From: an uncultured Candidatus Pelagibacter sp.
Lineage (GTDB): Bacteria; Pseudomonadota; Alphaproteobacteria; Pelagibacterales; Pelagibacteraceae
DNA length: 5,018 bases
Assembly (NCBI GenBank): GCA_905612385.1
Contig: CAJQRR010000029.1
Span: 1 to 5,018 of the forward strand
Reading direction: 5' to 3'
The position numbers and the translations under genes were made by a program. How positions within the stretch are numbered: position 1 is the first letter of the stretch; every line of letters starts with the position of its first letter. Below, piece by piece: positions 1-5,018 of this stretch. The notes under the pieces are model-generated. The model did not search any database and was not told the DNA's origin. It was given only the letters and a program-made list of their open reading frames with translations.

Positions 1-456
1 AAAATAACTGACGAACATATTAAGAATGGTATTATCAAAATAGAAAGTATCGCACGGCTTCAAGAGTTAAAATCTGGAAGATTAAAAGATTTAACTACTA
101 ATAACTTGTTATTTGTAGATGGGTCTCATAACCCACTTGGTGCAAAAGTATTAAATGAATATCTTCAAAGTCTAAATTGTAATAAACATATTATTTTAGG
201 AATGATGGCTAATAAAGATCACAATGAATATATGAGTTACTTTAAAGATATTAAATCATTAACAACAATTGACATTCCTAACCAACCTAATGCTATTAAG
301 GGAAATGAACTTAAAGAGAAAATTAAAAATTTTGAAAATATTAATTACAAAAATTCTGTTGAACAAGCAATTAGCTCAATTGAGCTTCAAGAAAATGATA
401 TTATTTTAATTACAGGGTCTCTGTATCTTGCAGGAGAAGTTTTAAACTTAAACTAG
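1..456 (+). CDS. folC: FolC, bifunctional folylpolyglutamate/dihydrofolate synthase, C-terminal part (5' end outside window)
   Basis: Frame 1 is open from the first base to the TAG at 454-456, giving 151 residues of a protein that is usually about 420-450 long, so roughly the first two thirds lie to the left of the window. Fragment residues 18-28 (ARLQELKSGRL) match the conserved ARLQ...G.L segment of FolC. Residues 40-45 (DGSHNP) are the DGxHNP signature at the start of the Mur-ligase C-terminal domain. Further matches are GMMANKD and, near the end, GSLYLAGEVL. The enzyme is cytosolic. It joins L-glutamate to dihydropteroate or (tetrahydro)folate using ATP. The first potential start inside the window (TTG at 106) is internal and not a real start, because homology continues upstream of it. 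The gene converges on trxA with a 4-bp overlap. Family assignment is firm; whether it has both activities cannot be judged from this part. Confidence 0.95.
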   Translation, partial: KITDEHIKNGIIKIESIARLQELKSGRLKDLTTNNLLFVDGSHNPLGAKVLNEYLQSLNCNKHIILGMMANKDHNEYMSYFKDIKSLTTIDIPNQPNAIKGNELKEKIKNFENINYKNSVEQAISSIELQENDIILITGSLYLAGEVLNLN

Positions 457-770
457 ATATTCTTATCTAAAAATTCTTTCATTTGGCTCTCAGCAACACC
501 ACCCACTTTTCTGTCTACTTCAACACCTTTTTTGTAAACAATAACAGTAGGTACACCTCTTACGCCAGCAGCTGAACCAGTGTTAATTCCACCATTTTCA
601 ATGTCAGCATAATAGAAGATGGCTTTATCTTTGTAGCTATCTGAGAACTTATCCATAATCGGGCGCAAACTTTTACACGGCATGCACCATTCTGCAGAAA
701 ATTGAACTACAGAAATATCTTCATTTTTAATTTTTGTTTCAAATTCTTCGTCTTTAAAATCTATAAGCAT
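453..770 (-). CDS. trxA: Thioredoxin-family protein with a CMPC active site
   Basis: The protein has 105 residues, the normal size of a single-domain thioredoxin (E. coli Trx1 is 108 or so). It has no signal peptide, so it is expected in the cytosol as a protein disulfide reductase. The redox site is W28-C29-M30-P31-C32, with Met where most thioredoxins have Gly. The cis-proline loop is G72-V73-P74-T75. The glycine-rich end follows (VGG, 89-91). Two positions are unusual: the buried Asp of E. coli Trx (Asp26) aligns with Gln23, and the following Trp (Trp28) aligns with Ser25. The fold is clear, but redox potential and partners may differ from those of a housekeeping TrxA. The start ATG at 768-770 gives a complete first beta strand. 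Its stop (TAG, 453-455) overlaps the folC stop. It lies 73 bp downstream of the exonuclease I gene in the same direction, with a candidate promoter of its own. Confidence 0.93.
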   Translation of the reverse strand: MLIDFKDEEFETKIKNEDISVVQFSAEWCMPCKSLRPIMDKFSDSYKDKAIFYYADIENGGINTGSAAGVRGVPTVIVYKKGVEVDRKVGGVAESQMKEFLDKNI

Positions 771-789
771 ATTTCTTATATAAATTCTT

Positions 790-795
790 ATTATA
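790..795 (-). promoter_or_regulatory. Candidate -10 box (TATAAT) for trxA
   Basis: On the minus strand the hexamer reads exactly TATAAT, 19 bases upstream of the trxA ATG, which would give a 5' leader of about 10-15 bases. At the usual 17-bp spacing the -35 position (813-818) reads CCTCTT, a poor match to TTGACA. TTTACA at 807-812 is a better match but lies only 11 bp away. In DNA this AT-rich a chance TATAAT is common, so this is a suggestion that trxA can be transcribed separately from the upstream nuclease genes. Confidence 0.35.
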
Positions 796-809
796 TTTAT
801 TCAATATGT

Positions 810-825
810 AAAAAGAGGTTTTTTT
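810..825 (-). terminator. Possible weak terminator-like A5/T5 hairpin between exonuclease I gene and trxA
   Basis: Read on the minus strand, this is a run of seven A, then CCTC, then five T, so five A-U pairs could close a small loop and end in a short U run. It lies just after the inverted repeat at the end of the exonuclease I gene and together they could end that transcript. The stem is only A-U pairs and therefore weak. Termination here is speculative. Confidence 0.2.
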
Positions 826-828
826 AAT

Positions 829-846
829 TAATTCACAGGTGAATTA
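829..846. repeat. 18-bp inverted repeat over the exonuclease I stop codon
   Basis: TAATTCAC and GTGAATTA are perfect 8-base arms separated by AG. The TAA stop of the sbcB-like gene (844-846) forms one end. In RNA the two-base loop would have to open, leaving a stem of about six or seven pairs. It is followed on the minus strand by AATTAAAAAAACCTCTTTTT rather than by an immediate T run, so it is not a textbook intrinsic terminator. It may be a 3'-end protecting hairpin, a weak terminator, or a dyad operator ahead of trxA. The symmetry is seen directly; the function is inference. Confidence 0.5.
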
Positions 847-2271
847 TGCTTGTTCGTATTTTTTCTGTATACCTTCAACAAATTCATTAATTTCATCTAA
901 AAACTTAAGCTTTTTCTCATCTTTATCGTTGGTGTATCTATCTCTTAAATTATCACACTCAAAATAAAACTCCTTACATGTCCACCATTTCTCTTTTTCA
1001 TCACTTAATATTCTCTCAGCGATCCCTCTTTTTATGGTTTTGAACATATCTTCTGGCAATGTTTCTGGTGATTCTTGATAAATTATTTTTTTACCAAAGC
1101 TTACCATTCTTTCATCTTCAAATTTATCTAACAAAATTAACTTATCCTTCCAAGACGCTGCATGCCATTTTGGAAACAAAGCAGTATCTTTTTGAGGTGT
1201 AAATTTTTTATAAATTGTCTCTTCAGCAAGAAGATCAACCTGTGAATCAAATTGTGCTTTATCTTCAGCAGTTTCTCTTAGTGCTGTTAAAACATTTTGA
1301 GAGAATTTTTCATTACTGTTCACTAATTTTGCACGTTCTTTAATCAAATCAGGATCAAGGTTACAATATGGTTCAGTTTGTAAACCATAACTTGCATCTA
1401 AAATTATAGGAGCTTTGTTTGATCTTATAGTTCTTAAAAATTTTAATTTTTTAATAGCACTTTTAAGTTCTGAAATTGACATATCAAATAATGGGATTGG
1501 ATCAATTTTAAGATCAAATGCTTGGCCCCATTGATAGATTGGATGAATACAGTGTTTAGGATGAAGCGGTGCAACTACAAATCTATAATTTTTACCAAAA
1601 TGATATTCAGCTAAAGTAAACATCTTCTCTGTTTTAAAGATTGTTTCTGTATCGCTCTTGTTGGCTGTTCTTAAAAATGTATCCCAGGTTTGAGGTTGAT
1701 TTTTTTTAATTAATCCTAAAACCTTAACAGTTAGTTCCGCATCAAATAAAGCTGAGTGAGCACCAGAAGACTCGAAGCCATTCATTCTAGCTAACGATTC
1801 TAGTTTCATTACTGCATTACCTTTTGCATTTATTTCTGTTTTTACAACACTTTCATCAACAGCATGTGCGCCTCTTGCTATATTTAATCCATCATGTCTT
1901 TTATTTGGAGTAGCATTTGTAATATAAGGGTATCTAATTCCTCTAAAAAATTCGTTTCTTATCATTTCGTCATCAAAACCAATATTTGACCAACCCATGA
2001 ATATTGCTGGGCTCCACTTTTTAAATACTGCTTCCAGCTGAGATAACATTTGATAGTGGCTTAAGTTCCCTTTGGTTAATAAATCAACACTAGTTTTATT
2101 AACTATTAAGGCCATTGCTTGAGGCACTTCTCCTTCTGGCAACCTACATCTAAAATTAAATCTGTCTAATTCTTTAAAGTTTGCATCAACTAAAACACCA
2201 CCTACTTCAATAATACTTCCCCATGAAGTGTTTGCACTGCTAGATTCTATATCCCATATTGCTAAATTCAT
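844..2271 (-). CDS. sbcB: Exonuclease I (SbcB-like), DEDDh 3'-5' single-strand DNA exonuclease
   Basis: At 475 residues it is close in length to E. coli exonuclease I. Residues 1-190 form a DnaQ-like DEDDh exonuclease domain: motif I is W6-D7-I8-E9, motif II is GFDDEMIRNEFF with D100 catalytic, and motif III is H172-SALF-D177. The spacing matches D15/E17, D108, H181 and D186 of E. coli ExoI. Residues about 215-300 resemble the ExoI SH3-like region (VAPLHPKHCIHPIY, then ...SNKAPIILDA). Residues about 345-475 resemble the helical C-terminal domain (IYKKF..., then IIYQESPETLP). The enzyme degrades single-stranded DNA from the 3' end in recombination and mismatch repair. The ATG lies one base after the stop of the upstream nuclease gene (TAATATG), so the two are probably translationally coupled. 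The match extends through all domains, which separates it from the shorter DnaQ, RNase T and oligoribonuclease relatives. Confidence 0.9.
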   Translation of the reverse strand: MNLAIWDIESSSANTSWGSIIEVGGVLVDANFKELDRFNFRCRLPEGEVPQAMALIVNKTSVDLLTKGNLSHYQMLSQLEAVFKKWSPAIFMGWSNIGFDDEMIRNEFFRGIRYPYITNATPNKRHDGLNIARGAHAVDESVVKTEINAKGNAVMKLESLARMNGFESSGAHSALFDAELTVKVLGLIKKNQPQTWDTFLRTANKSDTETIFKTEKMFTLAEYHFGKNYRFVVAPLHPKHCIHPIYQWGQAFDLKIDPIPLFDMSISELKSAIKKLKFLRTIRSNKAPIILDASYGLQTEPYCNLDPDLIKERAKLVNSNEKFSQNVLTALRETAEDKAQFDSQVDLLAEETIYKKFTPQKDTALFPKWHAASWKDKLILLDKFEDERMVSFGKKIIYQESPETLPEDMFKTIKRGIAERILSDEKEKWWTCKEFYFECDNLRDRYTNDKDEKKLKFLDEINEFVEGIQKKYEQA

Positions 2272-2272
2272 A

Positions 2273-2959
2273 TTAGTTCACATTCCTTTGGTAATAAAAT
2301 TGTTCAACTTTTTCTAAAAACTTGTTTTGATACTCTTCTAATTTTGCGCCTTGAATTCTAAAGTCTTGGAATAAATTATCTACGGTACAAAGTAAAACGA
2401 TTCCTTGAGTTATTTTTGAATTGTGGACAACGTTATGAGCTAATGAATAAGCCCCTAATTGAAGGTAATAATCCTCAATCCATTCTTCTTTTTTAGGTTT
2501 GTTTGATTGTTTAAAATCTATAATGGTTTCTTGCTCTTCATAAACACCTACCGCATCACACGTGCCAGCATACTTTCCAGGGTAATATAATGTTGCTTCT
2601 GTTCCCCAAATTTCTGACAACTTTCCTTTAATTCCTTGTTCAATAATTTCATCGGCCATTTTTTTAGATTTATTTTCTATTTCTAATAATTCTAGATTTA
2701 ATTGACCTAATAAATATTTTTCTAGAAAGCTGTGCATTGATGTTCCTCTACTTGAGGCATCATTTTTAATTCTATTTGCTTCAGCTGTTCCTACTCTTGC
2801 TTTCCAATTTGCAAGAGATGCTTTTTTTTCTTCACTTTGTGTTGCTTGTAAAATTGATGTAACCGATGGAAGCTTTTGCTGGTTAACAGCATACATTCTT
2901 GAACCACTAACCATCGATCTCATAGACTTTGGATAAGTAAATTTATTATTCCACTGCAT
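2273..2959 (-). CDS. MGME1-like PD-(D/E)XK (RecB/Cas4-type) exonuclease
   Basis: This start gives 228 residues. All core motifs of the Cas4/RecB/MGME1 nuclease branch are present (numbering from this ATG): KLPSVTSIL near 30-37, H76 in SRGTSMHSFLEKYL, E121 in WGTEATLYYPG, D135 in YAGTCDAVG, D148-F-K150 as the D-x-K motif, and QLGAY (Q167, Y171). The segment IIDFKQSNKPKK resembles the IDWKTSEKPKP of human mitochondrial genome maintenance exonuclease 1, and the C-terminal alignment continues from there. A metal-dependent single-strand DNA exonuclease is the likely activity; the physiological substrate is unknown. There is no iron-sulfur cysteine set as in Cas4 (only two Cys). The frame is open further up to a TTG at 3028, which would give 251 residues and a 32-bp overlap with rmuC. 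I prefer the ATG at 2957-2959, the first ATG, which keeps the whole conserved region, though it lacks a clear ribosome binding site. It sits between rmuC and the exonuclease I gene. Confidence 0.88.
   Translation of the reverse strand: MQWNNKFTYPKSMRSMVSGSRMYAVNQQKLPSVTSILQATQSEEKKASLANWKARVGTAEANRIKNDASSRGTSMHSFLEKYLLGQLNLELLEIENKSKKMADEIIEQGIKGKLSEIWGTEATLYYPGKYAGTCDAVGVYEEQETIIDFKQSNKPKKEEWIEDYYLQLGAYSLAHNVVHNSKITQGIVLLCTVDNLFQDFRIQGAKLEEYQNKFLEKVEQFYYQRNVN
2283..2288 (-). promoter_or_regulatory. Likely ribosome binding site of the exonuclease I gene
   Basis: AAGGAA on the minus strand lies 11 bases before the ATG at 2271, inside the last codons of the preceding nuclease gene. Most starts in this window have no recognisable Shine-Dalgarno sequence, so this one stands out. 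It supports the ATG at 2269-2271 as the true start. Confidence 0.4.
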
Positions 2960-2996
2960 ATAGTTTGTTATAAGCGGTATTGAAGGGAAAATGAAA

Positions 2997-4094
2997 TTAA
3001 TTTTTTGCTTGTTTTGAATGGTCAACAAATTTTTCTACATTTTCTGTTTGAACAGCCTTATCAACTTGTTCAGGATCTTTAATATTTTCTAGACTTCTAC
3101 TGATTGATCTTGCATCTGTTCCAAACTTATCAACAACAATCATTGCTTCTTCTAATTTTTTTCTAAGAGAAACTATATTATCAAAGTGTTTTCCAAATCT
3201 TGAACTAATTGTTTTTAAATGATCATAGATTTCTGTAGCACCCTTTTGAACTTTTAATGATTGAAAGCCCATGTGTAAAGATTGCAAGTAAGCTGAAAGG
3301 GTATTAGGGCCACAGATTACAATCTTATATTTTTTCATTAATTCTTGAGTTAATAATTCTTTGGTAGTTGGATCTTGGTATTCGGTTAATTCTTTATATA
3401 AACTTTCAGTTGGCGCATAAACAATTGCGAAATCTGTAGTTTTTGGTGGCACTATGTATTTTTCATTAACACTTTTAGCTTTTGCTTTAAATGCAGCGGC
3501 TAATTTTGCTCTTGCATCTGCAACAGCTTTTTTGTCATCAGCATCATAGCCATCGGTAATTGCTTTAAATTTTTCTACTGGGAAATGCGAGTCTACGGGC
3601 ACCATTACATCACCCTGAAGTTTGATTGCAAATTCTACATTTTCACCCGTATCTTCTTTCATCTTAACGTTGGTCTGAAATTGTGAAGCTGGTAATAAGT
3701 CTTTGATTAAAGCATCTAATGAAAACTCAGCAAGAGTTCCATATTTTTTAACACCCGCTAAAATTTTAGTTATACCCTCTTGGCTTTTATTTAATAATTC
3801 GACCTGACTATTGAAGTTTCCTACTTTTTCATCAACCTTTGTTAAGGCCTCTGTCATATCTTTAGTAACCCCAGTTGATAGGTTATTAAATGAAGTCGAC
3901 ATTGAGCCGAGTGAAGTATTAATAGTAGTATTTAAGGTATCTTTTAATGAAGTAATTTCTGTCTTTAAATTGGCCATCTCTTCAGCTTCTTTATTTTCGC
4001 TCTCATCTTTTGGCTTAGATCTTAAGTTTAGGTACAGAATACCCAAAGTAGCACCAAGCAATAAAACTAATAAAGTTAATAAGATACTATCCAT
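2997..4094 (-). CDS. rmuC: RmuC-family DNA recombination protein, membrane anchored
   Basis: The 365-residue protein starts with a hydrophobic segment (residues 4-22) followed by RSK, a probable single N-terminal membrane anchor with the rest in the cytosol. Residues about 35-115 are polar and coiled-coil-like. The RmuC domain spans roughly 115-335: VEFAIKLQG (153-161), VPVDSHFPVEKF (165-176), DFAIVYAPTESLYKEL (221-236), then CGPNTLSAYLQSLHMGFQSL (261-280) and FGKHFDNI. These match the conserved blocks of the family. RmuC was named for limiting recombination at inverted repeats in E. coli, and its domain is thought to have a restriction-nuclease-like fold. The usual DxK of that fold reads D168-S-H170 here. 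It is somewhat short for the family (about 400-500), mainly in the coiled coil. The ATG at 4092-4094 is chosen because the membrane segment begins right after it. It is the first gene of the nuclease run. Confidence 0.93.
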   Translation of the reverse strand: MDSILLTLLVLLLGATLGILYLNLRSKPKDESENKEAEEMANLKTEITSLKDTLNTTINTSLGSMSTSFNNLSTGVTKDMTEALTKVDEKVGNFNSQVELLNKSQEGITKILAGVKKYGTLAEFSLDALIKDLLPASQFQTNVKMKEDTGENVEFAIKLQGDVMVPVDSHFPVEKFKAITDGYDADDKKAVADARAKLAAAFKAKAKSVNEKYIVPPKTTDFAIVYAPTESLYKELTEYQDPTTKELLTQELMKKYKIVICGPNTLSAYLQSLHMGFQSLKVQKGATEIYDHLKTISSRFGKHFDNIVSLRKKLEEAMIVVDKFGTDARSISRSLENIKDPEQVDKAVQTENVEKFVDHSKQAKN

Positions 4095-4158
4095 GATTCT
4101 ATGAGATATTTTATAGTAAAAATTTGATTTATATATGTAATTATTTAAAACTGTCTCT
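4095..4158. promoter_or_regulatory. Divergent intergenic region between rmuC and a small + strand ORF; probable promoter of the nuclease operon
   Basis: These 64 bases are the only non-coding DNA upstream of rmuC and must hold its promoter if the run is not read from hisG. On the minus strand TATAAA (4110-4115) is a possible -10 element, 15 bases from the rmuC ATG, with no convincing -35. On the plus strand TATATA (4130-4135) could serve the small ORF. The composition is almost all A/T, so such boxes are expected by chance. Confidence 0.3.
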
Positions 4159-4290
4159 ATGGAATTAATCTTAATATTAAAAATACTACTTATTATTGGA
4201 GCTATTGTTACAGCTTATGCGGTACTTAGAAACCTTGATATTATTAGGATTATTTTAATTTACGTAAAAGATACTTTACTTAGAAAGTAA
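4159..4290 (+). CDS. Small hypothetical membrane protein, 43 residues
   Basis: ATG at 4159-4161 opens a 44-codon frame that ends with TAA at 4288-4290. The product has one strongly hydrophobic stretch, about residues 3-23 (LILILKILLIIGAIVTAYAVL), then R24-N-L-D, a second hydrophobic stretch about 28-36, and a basic tail (K37, R42, K43). It could be a single-span or hairpin membrane miniprotein. I do not recognise a family. In favour of coding: GC falls from first to second to third codon position (15, 9 and 7 of 43), and it fills nearly all the space between rmuC and hisG. Against: no ribosome binding site, and AT-rich random DNA easily encodes Ile/Leu-rich peptides. Its last 15 bases overlap the 3' end of hisG on the other strand. 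Confidence 0.5.
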   Translation: MELILILKILLIIGAIVTAYAVLRNLDIIRIILIYVKDTLLRK

Positions 4291-4965
4291 CTTAACTAGT
4301 TTTTTAACCAGACTATTTTTTAGAGAAGATTTTGAAGCCATCATACAGGCTTCTGACTTTAAAATTTCACCATCTTTAAGAATTCGAAGGTTATTCGCTC
4401 TTAGTGTTTCACCGGATGAAGTAATATCAGTAATAATTTCAGATGACCCAGTAAAAGGATACGCTTCAGTTGCACCTAAACTGCTAACTAACTTAAATTG
4501 TGTAACTCCTTTTGAAAACAAAAACTCTCTTGTTAAATTGGGATATTTTGTTGCTACTCTTAATCTTTTTTTCTTTTTATCCTTAAATTCAAAAGCAATC
4601 TCTTCTAAATCGGCAACTGTTTGAACATCAATCCAAGGGTCTGGGATAGCAACAACCAATGTTGCTTTGCCAAATCCATAATTCTTAACAACACTTATCT
4701 TCTTTTGAATATTAACTTCACTCTCTTTTAATAAATCATATCCAGAAAAGCCAAGATCTAAAGAGCCATCTCCGAGTCTTTCAACTATCTCTCTTGCATG
4801 AAGATATAACACTTTAACATTATTTAAGTTTTTAATAGATCCTAATAAATCTCTCTCACCTCTTTCTGAGACTAAATTTAATTTATTTTTTTTAAATATT
4901 TTTAAGATATCAGCTCTCAATCTGCCTTTGCTTGGGATTCCAATGTTAATAATATTTTTTATCAT
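4276..4965 (-). CDS. hisG: HisG, ATP phosphoribosyltransferase catalytic subunit (short form)
   Basis: It catalyses the first step of histidine biosynthesis, ATP plus PRPP to phosphoribosyl-ATP, in the cytosol. The 229 residues match the short HisG type, which lacks the C-terminal histidine-binding regulatory domain and works as a complex with HisZ. Visible blocks are the N-terminal IGIPSKGRL (8-16), the GSLDLGFSGYDLL segment (67-79), RVATKYPNLTREF (136-148), and the PRPP-binding stretch EIITDITSSGETLRANNL (176-193). The ATG at 4963-4965 overlaps the stop of the preceding hisZ-like frame by one base (TAATG), so translation is probably coupled and no separate ribosome binding site is seen. Its 3' end overlaps the small convergent + strand ORF by 15 bases. 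No terminator hairpin is apparent. Confidence 0.95.
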   Translation of the reverse strand: MIKNIINIGIPSKGRLRADILKIFKKNKLNLVSERGERDLLGSIKNLNNVKVLYLHAREIVERLGDGSLDLGFSGYDLLKESEVNIQKKISVVKNYGFGKATLVVAIPDPWIDVQTVADLEEIAFEFKDKKKKRLRVATKYPNLTREFLFSKGVTQFKLVSSLGATEAYPFTGSSEIITDITSSGETLRANNLRILKDGEILKSEACMMASKSSLKNSLVKKLVKLLSK

Positions 4966-5018
4966 TAGTAGTTTAAATTTAAAGCAGCTCCTACTGCTGG
5001 AACTTGTTTTTTTGATCC
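4965..5018 (-). CDS. hisZ: Probable HisZ C-terminus (ATP phosphoribosyltransferase regulatory subunit), 5' part outside window
   Basis: The minus-strand frame entering from the right edge encodes 17 residues, GSKKQVPAVGAALNLNY, then TAA at 4965-4967. The VPAVGxALNL ending resembles the C-terminus of the HisS-like catalytic-core domain of HisZ. The one-base stop/start overlap with a short-form hisG, which needs HisZ for activity and feedback inhibition by histidine, makes this identity the best reading. A hisS-type protein is the alternative. Only the tail is visible, so the call rests mostly on context. Confidence 0.7.
   Translation of the reverse strand, partial: GSKKQVPAVGAALNLNY

Noticed and set aside
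2273..2959. Reading the PD-(D/E)XK nuclease as a Cas4 protein of a CRISPR system.
   Set aside because: There is no repeat array, no other cas gene, and the Fe-S cluster cysteines of Cas4 are absent; the MGME1-type match is better.
2960..3028. Extension of the MGME1-like gene to a TTG codon at 3026-3028, overlapping rmuC.
   Set aside because: The extra 23 residues precede the family's conserved region, the start is TTG, and no ribosome binding site is visible. It is kept only as an alternative start.
3811..4104. 97-codon open frame on the + strand opposite the start of rmuC.
   Set aside because: It lies almost entirely antisense to the rmuC membrane anchor and coiled coil, has no recognisable domain, and its hydrophobic stretches mirror the opposite strand. 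A shadow frame is the simplest explanation.
4972..4983. Palindrome TTTAAATTTAAA near the end of the hisZ-like gene.
   Set aside because: Purely A/T, inside coding sequence, and easily expected by chance at this base composition.
4988..4992. AGGAG on the minus strand upstream of hisG, resembling a Shine-Dalgarno sequence.
   Set aside because: It is about 22 bases from the hisG ATG, too far, and is explained as coding sequence of the hisZ-like C-terminus.

Overview
The window is a compact, very AT-rich stretch of bacterial chromosome. It has tiny intergenic gaps, overlapping stops and starts, and mostly A/T third codon positions. Gene content (folC, a thioredoxin, short-form hisG preceded by a hisZ-like gene, rmuC) and base composition suggest a streamlined marine alphaproteobacterium of the SAR11/Pelagibacterales type. 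That assignment is an inference from gene content and composition; there is no rRNA or other taxonomic marker here.

Layout, left to right. On the + strand, 1-456 holds the C-terminal third of folC (folate biosynthesis), cut by the window edge. It meets trxA (453-770, - strand) tail to tail, and both stop codons lie in one CTAG. Upstream of trxA is a 73-bp gap with a perfect TATAAT box and an 18-bp inverted repeat. Next comes a - strand run of three DNA-processing genes transcribed rmuC, then an MGME1-like PD-(D/E)XK nuclease, then an exonuclease I (sbcB-like), from 4094 down to 844. The junctions are tight: 37 bp (or an overlap) between the first two and 1 bp between the last two, so the run is probably one operon.

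Upstream of rmuC, a 64-bp gap separates it from a divergent 43-codon ORF (4159-4290, + strand) that would encode a tiny membrane protein. The end of that ORF overlaps the end of hisG (4276-4965, - strand). HisG is the short form that needs HisZ, and the last 17 codons of a probable hisZ occupy 4965-5018, with its stop overlapping the hisG start by one base.

The metabolic genes at the edges are ordinary: histidine step 1 and folate polyglutamylation. The point of interest is the middle, where three different nuclease or nuclease-fold proteins are co-transcribed next to an atypical thioredoxin. No mobile element, CRISPR array, tRNA or rRNA is visible. No stretch over 300 bases lacks a gene.
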